From positions 310,001 through 374,000 of the forward strand of contig NZ_BAKN01000001.1 of assembly GCF_000614205.1 (NCBI RefSeq): a DNA stretch of 64,000 bases. The letters run 5' to 3'. This DNA is from Hoylesella saccharolytica JCM 17484. Lineage in GTDB: Bacteria > Bacteroidota > Bacteroidia > Bacteroidales > Bacteroidaceae. Shown piece after piece: positions 1 to 9,634 of the stretch. A program made the position numbers and the translations under genes. The notes beneath the pieces were generated by a model that worked only from the letters and a program-made list of their open reading frames with translations, was not told where the DNA came from and searched no databases. The first letter of the stretch is position 1. Each line of letters begins with the position of its first letter.

Positions 1-587
1 AAATTTGCCGACAGCTACCCCAAGGTGCGGAACGTTGACGAAACCCACCTATTCAAGAAAAAAATGAATACGCCCTCGGCTCTTGTTACAATTCTTTACA
101 CCTTTCCCCGCCCCTACACCGCTAAGAGCATCTTGCCCTTGACGTATTCAAGCGCGTGCTTAGTATTGCTTACACCGACTCGGTACGTGAAGAAAAAGGC
201 GGAACCTACGGTGTAAGCATCGATGCCGAGCTCGATAAAAACACTACACCCAATACTGTGGTGCGCATCTCTTTCCGCACCGACCCCACCAAATATGCCG
301 AGCTCATCCCCATCATTTACCGCCAAATTGCTCACATTGCGCAACAAGGACCGGTAGCATCGAGCCTCGATAAAGTGAAAAAGTATCTGTTGAAGAATTA
401 TCAGCAAAATACCATCAACAACGGATATTGGGATTACGTGTTATACAACGATCTGCGCAACGGCGTCGATTTTCACACCGGATACGACCAAATGGTTAAG
501 ACCCTCGCGCCTTCCGATGTGCAACAAGTGGCGAAAGACCTTTTAAATGCTCGCCGTCGCATCGAAGTAACGATGTTGTCTGAGTAA
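1..587 (+). CDS. M16 (insulinase/pitrilysin-type) zinc peptidase, C-terminal part, frameshifted as sequenced
   Basis: Only the C-terminal part of the gene lies in the window. The reading frame starting at base 1 gives a segment ending in a FPRPYTAKSIL-like stretch and would stop at 216. The continuation (LDVFKRVLSIAYTDSVREEK, then GGTYGVS) is in another frame from about 138 to the stop at 587. Restoring one G in TTG-CCC near 135 joins the two as ILALDVFKRV. The segment VREEKGGTYGVS is the conserved R/Y region of the C-terminal inactive half of M16 peptidases, which closes the chamber around the zinc-binding half. The HxxEH zinc site would lie upstream, outside the window. A strong terminator follows at 621. 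Family assignment is good; whether the frameshift is real is doubtful. Confidence 0.8.
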
Positions 588-620
588 AACCACGCGCTTA
601 TCGCAGCATTTTTCTCATGC

Positions 621-662
621 AGGCAGGAGTTGTTGGTATATCTACAACTCCTGCCTCTTTTT
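621..662 (+). terminator. Rho-independent terminator of the M16 peptidase gene
   Basis: A perfect 13-bp stem (AGGCAGGAGTTGT at 621-633 with ACAACTCCTGCCT at 644-656) is followed by CTTTTTAT. It starts 34 bases after the M16 stop codon. Confidence 0.9.
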
Positions 663-792
663 ATACTACCTTTCGTCCTGTGGATGTAATCTTTCGGGGG
701 GGAGCGGATTGGCGAAATGCGACAATCGGGAGTTTCGCCATCGTCACCACCTCTGCCTGGCGCCCGCCGCCTCTTCGAGGCTACTTTTCACG

Positions 793-1300
793 TTCAGAGT
801 GCCCCATTCCTATACTTTATTAAACCTTTTACTTTCAGAGTGAACTATTCCTGTACTTTATTTAGCCTTTTACTTTCAGAGTGAACTATTCCTGTACTTT
901 ATTTAGCCTTTTACTTCCAGAGTGACCCATTCCTATACTTTATTTAATTTTTTGCTTTCAGAGTGACCCATTCCTATACTTTATTTAACTTTTTACTCTC
1001 AGAGTGACCTATTTCTATACTTTATTTAACTTTCTACTTTCAGAGTGACCCATTCTTATACTTTATTTAACCTTTTGCTTTCAGAGTGACCCACTCTTAT
1101 ACTTTATTTAACTTTTTACTTTCAGAGTGACCCATTCCTATACTTTATTTAATTTTTTACTTTCAGAGTGACCCACTCTGGAGCTTTTTTGAGTTGTTTT
1201 ACTGCAAGAGTGCCGCACTCTTATACTTCCTTTAAACTTTTAGCTTCAGAGTGCCGCACTCTGCAGCCTTTTGGATTGCTGCACGCCAAGAGTACGCCAG
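793..1300. repeat. 41-bp tandem repeat array, about 12-13 units
   Basis: Units start with CAGAGTG at 795, 836, 877, 918, 959, 1000, 1041, 1082, 1123, 1164 and 1205, exactly 41 bases apart. Two or three diverged units follow near 1247 and 1287 (spacing 42 and 40). Each unit has a G+C-containing word AGAGTGACCCATTC and an A+T-rich word TATACTTTATTTAA. In several units the first word is a perfect dyad AGAGTG-ACC-CACTCT or AGAGTG-CCG-CACTCT. The array lies between the convergent M16 and pnp genes. No open frame runs through it. Function unknown. Confidence 0.95.
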
Positions 1301-1367
1301 TTCGGGTTGAGCTAACAATAAAGGTTGCATGAAGGAGGGAAAAATACGTGGGAATGGGTTATGAAAC

Positions 1368-1404
1368 AAAAGGTGGACCATCCTAATCGGATGACCCACC
1401 TTTT
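1368..1404 (-). terminator. Terminator of pnp
   Basis: AAAAGGTGG (1368-1376) pairs with CCACCTTTT (1396-1404), extended inward by CATCC/GGATG. It sits about 20 bases after the pnp stop. Because the arms carry A and T runs it could act in both directions. Confidence 0.85.
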
Positions 1405-1424
1405 CTATAAGTGAAAATCACGTA

Positions 1425-3740
1425 TTAATCGCGATCGAGGCTGTCGTTAAAATCTTTTGGCTCGTGTTGGGCCAATGGATCATGAAAGTCCTGATTATGA
1501 TTGTCGTAGTGTTCGCGGTGTCCTTCACGACGCTCACCACGCTCGGGGCGTGGGCGGCGTTCACCTCTTTCGCCTCGCGGACGACGTTCGCGCTCTACAT
1601 ACCCTTCAGGTTTTTCGAGCAATACACGGCGAGAAAGCTTGTATTTGCCCGTTTTCGGGTCGATGTCAAGTAGTTTTACCTGCAGCTTGTCACCTTCTTT
1701 GATACCGGCTTCTTCAACCGTTTCAAGCCGTTTCCAGTCGATTTCAGAGATGTGCAGCAATCCGTCTTTGCCAGGCATGATTTCAACGAAACAGCCGTAG
1801 GGCATCACCGAACGCACTGTTCCTTCGTAGATTTCTCCTACTTCAGGCACAGCCACAATGGCTCTAATTTTAGAAAGGGCTGCATCGATGCTGGCTTTGT
1901 CGGGTGCGCTGACCTGGACCTTACCCTTACCGTCAATTTCGTCGATGGTAATGGTGGCTCCGGTGTCTTCCTGCATCTGCTGGATAATCTTTCCGCCCGG
2001 ACCGATAACGGCACCGATAAATTCTTTGGGAATTTCGATTTGCACGATGCGCGGAACCTGTGGTTTCAATTCGGCACGCGGCTCGGCAATCGTTTCGGTG
2101 AGTTTGCCAAGGATGTGTTCGCGACCAGCCTTGGCTTGCATCAGGGCCTTTTCAAGTATTTCGAAGCTCAGCCCGTCACACTTGATGTCCATCTGTGTAG
2201 CTGTCAGTCCGTCTTTCGTTCCCGTTGTCTTGAAGTCCATATCGCCCAAATGGTCCTCATCGCCAAGAATATCGCTGAGGATGGCATACTTGTCTTCGCC
2301 CGGATTCTTAATCAATCCCATCGCAATGCCGCTTACAGGCTTCTTCATCGGTACACCGGCATCCATCAACGCCAATGTTCCAGCGCAAACGGTGGCCATA
2401 GATGACGAGCCGTTACTTTCGAGAATCTGGCTTACGACGCGTACGGTGTAAGGATAATCTTCGGGTATCTGACCTTTCAGACCGCGCCAAGCAAGGTGTC
2501 CGTGTCCTATTTCGCGACGACCAACACCGCGTTGTGCTTTGGCTTCACCCGTACAGAACGGGGGAAAATTGTAGTGAAGCAGAAAGCGCATGTAACTTTT
2601 ATCAAGCACATCGTCTACCATCTTTTCGTCCATTTTGGTACCCAACGTACATGTGGTGAGGCTCTGTGTCTCGCCGCGTGTGAAGATAGAGCTGCCGTGA
2701 GGCATGGGTAGCGGACTTATTTCACACCAGATGGGACGAATTTCATCGGTCTTGCGACCATCGAGGCGCTTGCCTTCGTCAAGAATACAACGGCGCATAG
2801 CATCGCGTAATACGTCGTCATAATAGCGTACAGCCATGGCATGCTTTTCTTCTAACTCTTCAGTAGAGAGTGTGTCGGCATGTGCTGCATCATATTTTTC
2901 GAGGAAGTCGGCCACAATTTTATCAAATGCGTCATGACGTTCCTGTTTAGGCAGTGCCTGTTTGGTGACGTCATACACCAGTTGATATAGTTCGTCGTTC
3001 ATCTGCTTGCGCAAATCTTCGTCGTTCACCTCGTGATCGTATTCGCGTTTAACATCTTTGCCCAGTTCCTTGGCCAATTGTTCCTGCATTTCGCACATTG
3101 GTTTGATGGCCGCATGTGCTACTTTGAGGGCTTCAATAAGATCTTGTTCGGTAACCTCGTCCATTTCTCCTTCCACCATCATGATGTTGTCTTTCGTGGC
3201 GCCTACCATGATATCCATGTCAGCTTCCTTCATTTGTTCGAAGGTGGGATTAACAACATACGTGCCGTTGACACGTGCAACGCGCACTTCGCTGATATAG
3301 AAATCGAAAGGAATATCTGAACATGCCATTGCGGTAGAGGCGGCAAAACCTGCCAATGCGTCAGGTTGGTCAACCCCGTCAGCCGACAACAGCATCACAT
3401 TTACAAATACTTCAGCGTGGTAGTTGGATGGAAACAGTGGGCGCAATACACGGTCTACGAGGCGCGAGGTAAGAATCTCATTGTCGCCCGACTTTCCTTC
3501 GCGTTTGGTAAAACCGCCCGGAAACCGCCCGGCAGCAGCATACTGCTCTCTATAATCTACCTGTAAGGGCATAAAATCTGTTCCGGGAACTGCATCTTTT
3601 GCGGCACAAACAGTAGCAAGGAGCACGGTATTGCCCATCCGAACCACAGCCGAACCGTCGGCTTGTTTTGCCACTTTCCCGGTTTCAATGCTGATAGTTC
3701 TTCCATCAGGCAATGAAATGGTCTTTGTAATTACATTCAT
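1425..3740 (-). CDS. pnp: Polyribonucleotide nucleotidyltransferase (PNPase)
   Basis: Phosphorolytic 3'-5' exoribonuclease of mRNA decay; it also adds heteropolymeric tails. The 771 residues show the usual order: first RNase PH domain (about 1-230), helical domain, second RNase PH domain (about 330-560), a KH domain with the GxxG loop in VIGPGGKII (about 600), and an S1 domain with [15 protein letters not shown] (about 660-730). The last 50 residues are an Arg/Glu/His-rich tail ([13 protein letters not shown]), longer than in Escherichia coli and common in Bacteroidetes. A monocistronic unit: own promoter about 45 bases upstream and own terminator. Confidence 0.98.
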   Translation of the reverse strand: MNVITKTISLPDGRTISIETGKVAKQADGSAVVRMGNTVLLATVCAAKDAVPGTDFMPLQVDYREQYAAAGRFPGGFTKREGKSGDNEILTSRLVDRVLRPLFPSNYHAEVFVNVMLLSADGVDQPDALAGFAASTAMACSDIPFDFYISEVRVARVNGTYVVNPTFEQMKEADMDIMVGATKDNIMMVEGEMDEVTEQDLIEALKVAHAAIKPMCEMQEQLAKELGKDVKREYDHEVNDEDLRKQMNDELYQLVYDVTKQALPKQERHDAFDKIVADFLEKYDAAHADTLSTEELEEKHAMAVRYYDDVLRDAMRRCILDEGKRLDGRKTDEIRPIWCEISPLPMPHGSSIFTRGETQSLTTCTLGTKMDEKMVDDVLDKSYMRFLLHYNFPPFCTGEAKAQRGVGRREIGHGHLAWRGLKGQIPEDYPYTVRVVSQILESNGSSSMATVCAGTLALMDAGVPMKKPVSGIAMGLIKNPGEDKYAILSDILGDEDHLGDMDFKTTGTKDGLTATQMDIKCDGLSFEILEKALMQAKAGREHILGKLTETIAEPRAELKPQVPRIVQIEIPKEFIGAVIGPGGKIIQQMQEDTGATITIDEIDGKGKVQVSAPDKASIDAALSKIRAIVAVPEVGEIYEGTVRSVMPYGCFVEIMPGKDGLLHISEIDWKRLETVEEAGIKEGDKLQVKLLDIDPKTGKYKLSRRVLLEKPEGYVERERRPRGERGERRPRPERGERREGHREHYDNHNQDFHDPLAQHEPKDFNDSLDRD

Positions 3741-3781
3741 CTAAAAACTATTGTTTTAAAACATCTAAAAATTAATTCACG

Positions 3782-3789
3782 CAAAGATA
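3782..3789 (-). promoter_or_regulatory. Promoter -7 box of pnp
   Basis: On the minus strand this reads TATCTTTG, the Bacteroidetes TAnnTTTG box, 42 bases upstream of the pnp start codon. Confidence 0.75.
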
Positions 3790-3964
3790 GGTATTAAAAA
3801 GTTAATCCACGAATAAAAAACCGATAATTATCAATTCCTTACGTTAATTTGTAGATTATACCAGCAGCATGCACTTACTTATTTTTGCTTTGTGAATGTG
3901 GCTTTGACACCTTTCGCATGCAAGTTATTTTTCAGTCAATAGCCTTCTCAGCGTAGAGAATAAA

Positions 3965-3994
3965 AATAAGCGAGGAAGTAACTCCTCGCTTATT
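3965..3994 (-). terminator. Terminator of the secreted modular protein gene
   Basis: A 12-bp perfect stem (AATAAGCGAGGA / TCCTCGCTTATT) with a 6-base loop. On the minus strand it is followed by TTTATTC, and it lies 25 bases after the stop codon at 4019. Confidence 0.9.
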
Positions 3995-4018
3995 GTATAT
4001 ATAAGTATGTAAAGTTTC

Positions 4019-7000
4019 TTATCTCACGATAATTTTCTTTGTAACCTGTTTGCCGTTGTGCATGGTGTAGCGAACGATCTTCAAACCTCTTGAGTATGCG
4101 TTGGTCCGTGTACCATCGATGTTGAAGTATTCTGTGAAAATAATTTCACCATTTAGTTCTACTTCTTTGATGCCCGTTGTGTTCTCTTTCGAACTTTCGG
4201 TGCCTAGATAATAGAGTTTGAAGTTAGTGGCTGTTGTCCAGTCGTTGCTCTTATGATGTTTGTTGGCAAAGCCTATTCTCAACAACCCCGTAGCGTCAAC
4301 GTATGCATAAACGGTGTTTACATACAGTCCGCTTTCAAAGCGTTCGGCAGCCGTTGCACGGTCATTGGGATAATAATAAGTAGTTTTTACGCCTGCAACA
4401 CTCACACTATCGATGTATTCGCGCCAACTTCCGGTACCTGCTGTCTTGGCAATGTCATTAACAGCAACGATGCTCATTATGTTAGCGCTGTCGCGATTAG
4501 CGTATAGTTTGGCATTATATACGGTCGAGTCACCTTCGAAAGCCTTGTTGGCCAACTCGCTGCCGCCATAGCGGTAGAAACCATTGGCTACGATTTTGTA
4601 GGTTCCTTCGGGCAGATTGGTGATGTCTTGGTAAATGTCGAAGTCGCAGTTATAGCCTTCCATTACATTGTTGGCAACACCTGTAGAACCGTCTCCAGCT
4701 ATCTTTTTCACCGTCCAGCCTTTTTGTCCGTCTGTGAACCCGGGATTAATGAGCAGTGCCGTGTAATCCAACGGATTGTCGTCACTTGCTACACCGGCGG
4801 GTTTTTTCAAGTTATTGATAAGCACTTTTACTTCGTTCACCTTTGCAAGTGCCTCTGTTACGTTCAAAGTGCCTGCCGAAATAGCTGCCGTTAATGTATT
4901 TTGCATATCGTTGGCTTCATTGAGAGCAGTCGTAGAGGCCGTTGCCGAATAGGTATTGATGGCGTCGGTGAGTGCTGTTTTAGCAGAATCAAGTGATACA
5001 TACGCAGGAATGCTAGTATCTGCATCCTCCATTGCTTTTACCAATGCGGCATAAGCGGTGAACATAGCGTTGATATCGCTTCCTGTTGTGGCGTTCGTTG
5101 CGTTGGTAACAGCTGTGTTTAGGGCCAATTTGTGTGTGCCGTACATCGCCTTTTCTGCCAGCGTTTGCGCCGAAGCGGTAACGTTTTGAAGAACTGGAGT
5201 AATATCAGTGGCCTTTTTTCCAATGTAGGTTAGTTTCAAGGGAGACCAAAGTGTCCACTGTGCAACACCTGCATTCTTCTCGAAAGACTTGATACCTACG
5301 CGTAGTTTTCCTTCTACGGCGATACCGTAAACTTTGGTTTCGTAGTCGTTGCCGTTAGCAAAGTAGGCAGCGGCAGAAACCTTGTCGTTGGGGGTATATT
5401 TCCCGTCACCATCGAGAATTTGGCTTCCTTCGCCCAGCTTAGCAGGTAAGGCCCCCTCAAAGATATTGTGCATCAGTACCTCGTTACGACCCAGATAGAA
5501 AGCAGACTTAATCTCATTGTCACCCGTATTTTGTCCATTGGCTTCATGCCACCTCTTCCATGCATTACCACCGTTATCTCCACCATTGTCAAGCCGCTCA
5601 AAACCTTTTACTGTAAGTAGGTAAACACCATTCTGAACGCCCGTTAGATCTTGATAAATATTAAAGTCTGTATTCCATGCTTCAGCAACTCCATTTCCGA
5701 CATTTACCGTTCCGTTGTTACCTGTGTAGCTGGTTTCAACCTTCCATGAGCCAAATCCATAAGGCATTCCGTCTTCTGTAAAATTGGCATTTTTAATTAA
5801 AGCTGTTACATCACTATTGGGGGCTACGATGCTGCGGATGGCTGCTTCGAGAGCCTCTGCCATTTTTGTAATTTCAGCTTCCACTAATTCGGTGGTGGCA
5901 GTATGTGTGTCATATACTTGGCGAGCTGCTTCGATAGCAGTTCCAAGTGGAGGATAATGGCTGTATTTATCCCAATACAGGGCGTCTTTTGCGTCTATTT
6001 CAGTTTTCAACTTTGCGTAAGCTGCAATGTTTTTCTTCAACTCTGCCATTGCATTTGCTGCTTTTTTATAAGCCTTAAATGCATCATCTTTCGTGGTTGC
6101 ACTAGCTGCCGTAGCTGTTTGTGTGCGTACATCGTCGGCATAATTCTCAGCATATACATCGTCTGGATCGATGGCATTCAGTTCGGCATTTACCATCTGA
6201 GCCAGATACTGATAAGATACCAGTGAATTGCCGTAATACTTCAGAGTTACATTATCCAATCCCATCCATCTTGTAATGGTAGAATCTTGTGCTAAACCTA
6301 TTTCCAGGGTGTCGGCTTCTACTGATGTAAGAATGGTGTAAGCGGTAGGTTCGCCCTTGGTTAGATATGTTTTGTCATTGTTGGCATATACATATTGTTT
6401 TTTATTAGTAGCATTGTTCTTGTCGAATGTTTGAACGAATGCAGCAATACCCACCTGATATACGCCGTTGGGAAGTCTTTTAATTTTTTGGAACATCTTA
6501 CCTGTGTAGGGTTTGGGATTCCAGTTTTCGTAGTATCTTCCTGTGAAAGCACCTGCCTGATTCGTAGCTGTTCCATTGTTTTGAGCTTTTGTTGTGCTGG
6601 TCCAACCTTTGATACCCGTATCAAAGGTGGGGTTGGTAACAAGATTGGTTACATCCTCCGGATTGTCGGGTGTAACCAAGTCGGCCACAGCATTGTTTAA
6701 AGCGGTGGTTGCAGCTTCAACTTCAGCCACCGTACAGTTTGTATTATTGAATACAGTCACAGCCGAAGTAACATCCACCCCTTTAGCTTCAGCCTTCTCA
6801 AGGGCGATTTTCAATATTCCTTTTGCAGCAAAAACCTGGTATTGTTCTTTGCTGACAAAAGCCCATTGGCAATTAGTGGGATTATCGCTGTACCTTATAT
6901 CGTAGTACAAACCATAAGTAATACCTTCTTGTTTTTCCGTAGCAAAGTTCGAAGCATGGTTGAGTTGAACGCCGAGGAATTCGGTGGCCACATACTCATA

Positions 7001-7453
7001 GCCTGCTGCAGAAGAAGTAGACGGGGTTTGAATGGTGTACACTTTGTTACCCAGATCGACGATGTTCCATCTTCCTCTTTCGTCAACATTGCCATCTGTA
7101 AAGGTGGCTTTGGGTCCTGCAGTATTCTCAGAAGCAACACGGAAAAGTACTGAATTCGATTCTGGCTTTAGGGCATTTTTAGCTCCAGTAAAAATCTTGT
7201 AGGTGTCATCGGCCTGCTTATTAGCGATAATTAACAAGGCGCCTGAATAGGTGTGGTCTACCACAGCTTGTGTGCCGTAGGCTTCGCCTTTGTTGAAAAA
7301 CATCTTCTGACCTATATTATATAGGTAACAGGTGTCACCTGATGTCAACTCAGAGAATGTAGGAGTGGGGATAACATACGTTGTTGCCCATGCACTCACA
7401 CCGGTTAACGTCGATAGCAACACGACAGATAAAAAGCGGAAAGTTTTTTTCAT
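4019..7453 (-). CDS. Large secreted modular protein with a type IX-like C-terminal sorting domain
   Basis: 1144 residues with a signal peptide (MKKTFRFLSVVLLSTLTGVSAWA). Three similar modules begin with N-P-x-F...G-W: about residues 270 (NPTFDTGIKGW), 550 (NANFTEDGM...SW) and 895 (NPGFTDGQKGW). Each is followed by a Y/W-rich beta-type stretch resembling a carbohydrate-binding fold. Between them lie Ala-rich helical segments rich in A-x-x-A-L-x-x-A, like the FIVAR-type repeats of secreted Bacteroidetes proteins. The last 50 residues (TGIKEVELNGE, YFNIDGTRT, then KIIVR) resemble a T9SS type A sorting domain. No catalytic domain was recognised. A sigma-factor gene lies directly upstream on the same strand (73-base gap). 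A surface or released binding protein is inferred. Confidence 0.75.
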   Translation of the reverse strand: MKKTFRFLSVVLLSTLTGVSAWATTYVIPTPTFSELTSGDTCYLYNIGQKMFFNKGEAYGTQAVVDHTYSGALLIIANKQADDTYKIFTGAKNALKPESNSVLFRVASENTAGPKATFTDGNVDERGRWNIVDLGNKVYTIQTPSTSSAAGYEYVATEFLGVQLNHASNFATEKQEGITYGLYYDIRYSDNPTNCQWAFVSKEQYQVFAAKGILKIALEKAEAKGVDVTSAVTVFNNTNCTVAEVEAATTALNNAVADLVTPDNPEDVTNLVTNPTFDTGIKGWTSTTKAQNNGTATNQAGAFTGRYYENWNPKPYTGKMFQKIKRLPNGVYQVGIAAFVQTFDKNNATNKKQYVYANNDKTYLTKGEPTAYTILTSVEADTLEIGLAQDSTITRWMGLDNVTLKYYGNSLVSYQYLAQMVNAELNAIDPDDVYAENYADDVRTQTATAASATTKDDAFKAYKKAANAMAELKKNIAAYAKLKTEIDAKDALYWDKYSHYPPLGTAIEAARQVYDTHTATTELVEAEITKMAEALEAAIRSIVAPNSDVTALIKNANFTEDGMPYGFGSWKVETSYTGNNGTVNVGNGVAEAWNTDFNIYQDLTGVQNGVYLLTVKGFERLDNGGDNGGNAWKRWHEANGQNTGDNEIKSAFYLGRNEVLMHNIFEGALPAKLGEGSQILDGDGKYTPNDKVSAAAYFANGNDYETKVYGIAVEGKLRVGIKSFEKNAGVAQWTLWSPLKLTYIGKKATDITPVLQNVTASAQTLAEKAMYGTHKLALNTAVTNATNATTGSDINAMFTAYAALVKAMEDADTSIPAYVSLDSAKTALTDAINTYSATASTTALNEANDMQNTLTAAISAGTLNVTEALAKVNEVKVLINNLKKPAGVASDDNPLDYTALLINPGFTDGQKGWTVKKIAGDGSTGVANNVMEGYNCDFDIYQDITNLPEGTYKIVANGFYRYGGSELANKAFEGDSTVYNAKLYANRDSANIMSIVAVNDIAKTAGTGSWREYIDSVSVAGVKTTYYYPNDRATAAERFESGLYVNTVYAYVDATGLLRIGFANKHHKSNDWTTATNFKLYYLGTESSKENTTGIKEVELNGEIIFTEYFNIDGTRTNAYSRGLKIVRYTMHNGKQVTKKIIVR

Positions 7454-7526
7454 AAGCTTTGATACTTGTTGTTAGACATTAAATATAGTATTGTTTTGTG
7501 ATTTGATTTCTAACGACATTGAGGCT

Positions 7527-8045
7527 TTAAAGACAAGCAACACTGCGCAAGCGACTTCTTACTTCGTTGCGCGACCGATACAAACGCGATTCTACCGCCC
7601 GGTAGCTCATCTGCATTACTTCGGCAATTTCTTCATACGATTTCTCTTCAAAGCGGCTTAAAGAATAGATCTTACGATTTACTTCGCCCATTCCCGACAC
7701 AATTCGAATCTCTGCATCTCCCAGCTCTTTAGTTGCAAACGTAGTATCTTCGTACACCATGTTATATTGGTGCATGGCTTCCACCGCGCTGTATATTTTC
7801 CGAATGCAGGCCTTACGACGCAAATAGTCTATGCGCAGACGTAAAGCGATGGTGGCCGTGATACCTTTAATAGTTTCGGTGCGCAATGTATCTATCGATA
7901 AAAGTTTGACAAATACATCCTGAACCAGGTCTTCGCAATCTGCTTCGGGTATACCAACTTGTCGGAAAATAGAAAAAACAGAGAGCTTCATCTCTTTATA
8001 TACAGCGCTTATCGCCTGTATATGGTTTGTTTGTACAAGCCCCAT
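7527..8045 (-). CDS. ECF-type RNA polymerase sigma factor
   Basis: 172 residues, the normal ECF length. Region 2 carries the signature DCEDLVQDVFVKLL (about 35-50). Region 4 is a helix-turn-helix with the pattern FEEKSYEEIAEVMQMSYRAVESRLYRSR (conserved S-Y-x-E-I-A and V-x-x-x-L-x-R-x-R) near 130-162. Region 2 is somewhat shortened and contains TIALRLRIDYLRRK, the promoter-melting and -10 recognition segment. No anti-sigma gene is adjacent. The next gene on the same strand is the large secreted protein, which might be a target; this is only inferred from position. Confidence 0.88.
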   Translation of the reverse strand: MGLVQTNHIQAISAVYKEMKLSVFSIFRQVGIPEADCEDLVQDVFVKLLSIDTLRTETIKGITATIALRLRIDYLRRKACIRKIYSAVEAMHQYNMVYEDTTFATKELGDAEIRIVSGMGEVNRKIYSLSRFEEKSYEEIAEVMQMSYRAVESRLYRSRNEVRSRLRSVACL

Positions 8046-8156
8046 AGAATGTCATTAATTAGGGATAGATTGTCATCTGTTCGTTGTTAGCTGTGCACGA
8101 AAGGAAGATTTGTTTAGTAAGTTTAGGTAGATGTATCATTCCTTCCTATGATGTTG

Positions 8157-8188
8157 CAAACATACGAATAAAAAATTATCTGCACAAG
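8157..8188 (-). promoter_or_regulatory. Promoter of the sigma-factor gene
   Basis: Minus strand: TTG (-33) at 8187-8185, 20 bases, then TATGTTTG (-7) at 8164-8157. This matches the Bacteroidetes sigma-ABfr pattern. It predicts a leader of about 100 bases before the start at 8045. Confidence 0.75.
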
Positions 8189-8310
8189 AAAAAAATAAGA
8201 AAAAGTGTATTTTTAACATTTAATTTATAACTAAATGATATATAAGGAGATTTGTCAAGTCACTATAACTATAAGAGAAGGTGTTTTAGTCCAACCAGGG
8301 GGGTATAAAA

Positions 8311-8345
8311 AAGTCGCAAAACGCAATGATTGCGCTTTGCGACTT
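8311..8345 (-). terminator. Terminator of mdh
   Basis: AAGTCGCAAA (8311-8320) pairs with TTTGCGACTT (8336-8345), with an inner CGCAAT/ATTGCG stem. On the minus strand it runs into TTTTTTA. It lies 36 bases after the mdh stop. Confidence 0.92.
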
Positions 8346-8380
8346 CTAATTTAAATCTTCATTTTTTAAGTCATGGAAAT

Positions 8381-9382
8381 TTATTTCAAGTTTGGATTTA
8401 TTTCGCTCCACTTCTCAACAGGGGGTAATACACCAAGAGCAATAACCTCTTCTCGCATCTTTACCAAGTGGTCGTAGCTCTTTTTGAGAGCATCCATCTC
8501 TTCTGCGGTGCCTATAACCTCTTCGTAAGCCGAACCTTTCTCGGTGATGCTCACTTCCATTGCCATCATGATGTGGTCGATACCGGCAAAAGATACATAG
8601 CGCCCGGCGGGCCATGCAAACTCTTCTCCACCCATTGCAGCCTCTATCATTTTAACCGATACATAGGCAGGACTTTGGAACGAACTGCGACCGCGTAGCT
8701 TTATGATATTCGAACCTCCTTGAACAGTCTTCTGTTTGATGTCTTCCCACTGTGCGGCGGTCAGTTTCGGGGTACCGATAAGATCAAGCAACGGTGTTCC
8801 TTGTACCTTTGCTGTTGAGGCAAAAACTGCCATAGCTTCACCGTGTCCGCCGTAAGTGCGACAACCGGTAACCTCGCTTTGTTCTACGCCAAAATGTTTA
8901 GCCAATTCGCTTTGCAGACGAATAGAGTCGAGTGCAGCCAGTGTAGACACCTGTGAAGGTTTCAATCCTGACCATATCAGTGTTACCAATCCCGTAATAT
9001 CTGCAGGGTTAAAGATAATCACCACATGTTTTACATCGGGGCAATAAGCTTTGATATCTTTGCCCAACTGCTCTGCAACGCCTGCATTACCTTTAAGCAG
9101 ATCCTCGCGTGTCATACCTTCTTTACGCGGAGCACCACCCGAAGAGATGATGTATTTTGCATCTTTGAAAGCCTCTTTCACGTTGGTGGTGTAGGTAAAG
9201 TTCACCCCTTCGAAGCCGCAATGACGCATTTCTTCGGTAACTCCGGCCAGTCCCGGCTCATAAACGTCGTAAAGACAGATGTTGGGTGTTAAGCCCAGCA
9301 TGGCTGCAGTCTGTGCCATGTTAGAACCAATCATACCGGCAGCGCCGACAATGACCAGTTTCTCGTCAGTTAAAAATTCCAT
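8381..9382 (-). CDS. mdh: Malate dehydrogenase (NAD-dependent)
   Basis: 333-residue member of the lactate/malate dehydrogenase family; it interconverts malate and oxaloacetate, in anaerobic Bacteroidales as part of the reductive branch from oxaloacetate to succinate. The Rossmann glycine motif is VGAAGMIGS (about 12-20). The substrate Arg region is GGAPRKEG (about 82-89), the conserved Asn lies in FNPADI (125), and the catalytic His is in CRTYGGHGEAM (about 180). Length and motifs agree with the Bacteroidales form. Monocistronic with its own promoter and terminator. Confidence 0.95.
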   Translation of the reverse strand: MEFLTDEKLVIVGAAGMIGSNMAQTAAMLGLTPNICLYDVYEPGLAGVTEEMRHCGFEGVNFTYTTNVKEAFKDAKYIISSGGAPRKEGMTREDLLKGNAGVAEQLGKDIKAYCPDVKHVVIIFNPADITGLVTLIWSGLKPSQVSTLAALDSIRLQSELAKHFGVEQSEVTGCRTYGGHGEAMAVFASTAKVQGTPLLDLIGTPKLTAAQWEDIKQKTVQGGSNIIKLRGRSSFQSPAYVSVKMIEAAMGGEEFAWPAGRYVSFAGIDHIMMAMEVSITEKGSAYEEVIGTAEEMDALKKSYDHLVKMREEVIALGVLPPVEKWSEINPNLK

Positions 9383-9430
9383 AGTTGTGCTTTATTTATT
9401 TGTTAAATAATCTCCGATAGAAGCTATCCG

Positions 9431-9438
9431 CAAAGGTA
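9431..9438 (-). promoter_or_regulatory. Promoter -7 box of mdh
   Basis: Reads TACCTTTG on the minus strand (TAnnTTTG consensus), 49 bases upstream of the mdh start codon. Confidence 0.7.
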
Positions 9439-9634
9439 ACAAAAAAAAGTCAGCCTTGTGTCTTCTGGCTTCTTTAATGTGTTATATTTTATAAAAAGGT
9501 AATGGTATTGTAATGTGGGGGTTGCAAAACCGTTATTCTCATTGGCTTGTTGTTTGGGCTTTTCGTTTTTATTGACTATCTTAGCCATGTAAATTTAACA
9601 AAATACGGTATTCTGTTTAAGCAATTAAAAGTAT

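Noticed and set aside
1752..2405. 217-residue open frame on the plus strand inside pnp
   Set aside because: It is antisense to the conserved KH and RNase PH coding region, has no family resemblance, and its composition follows from pnp codon bias.
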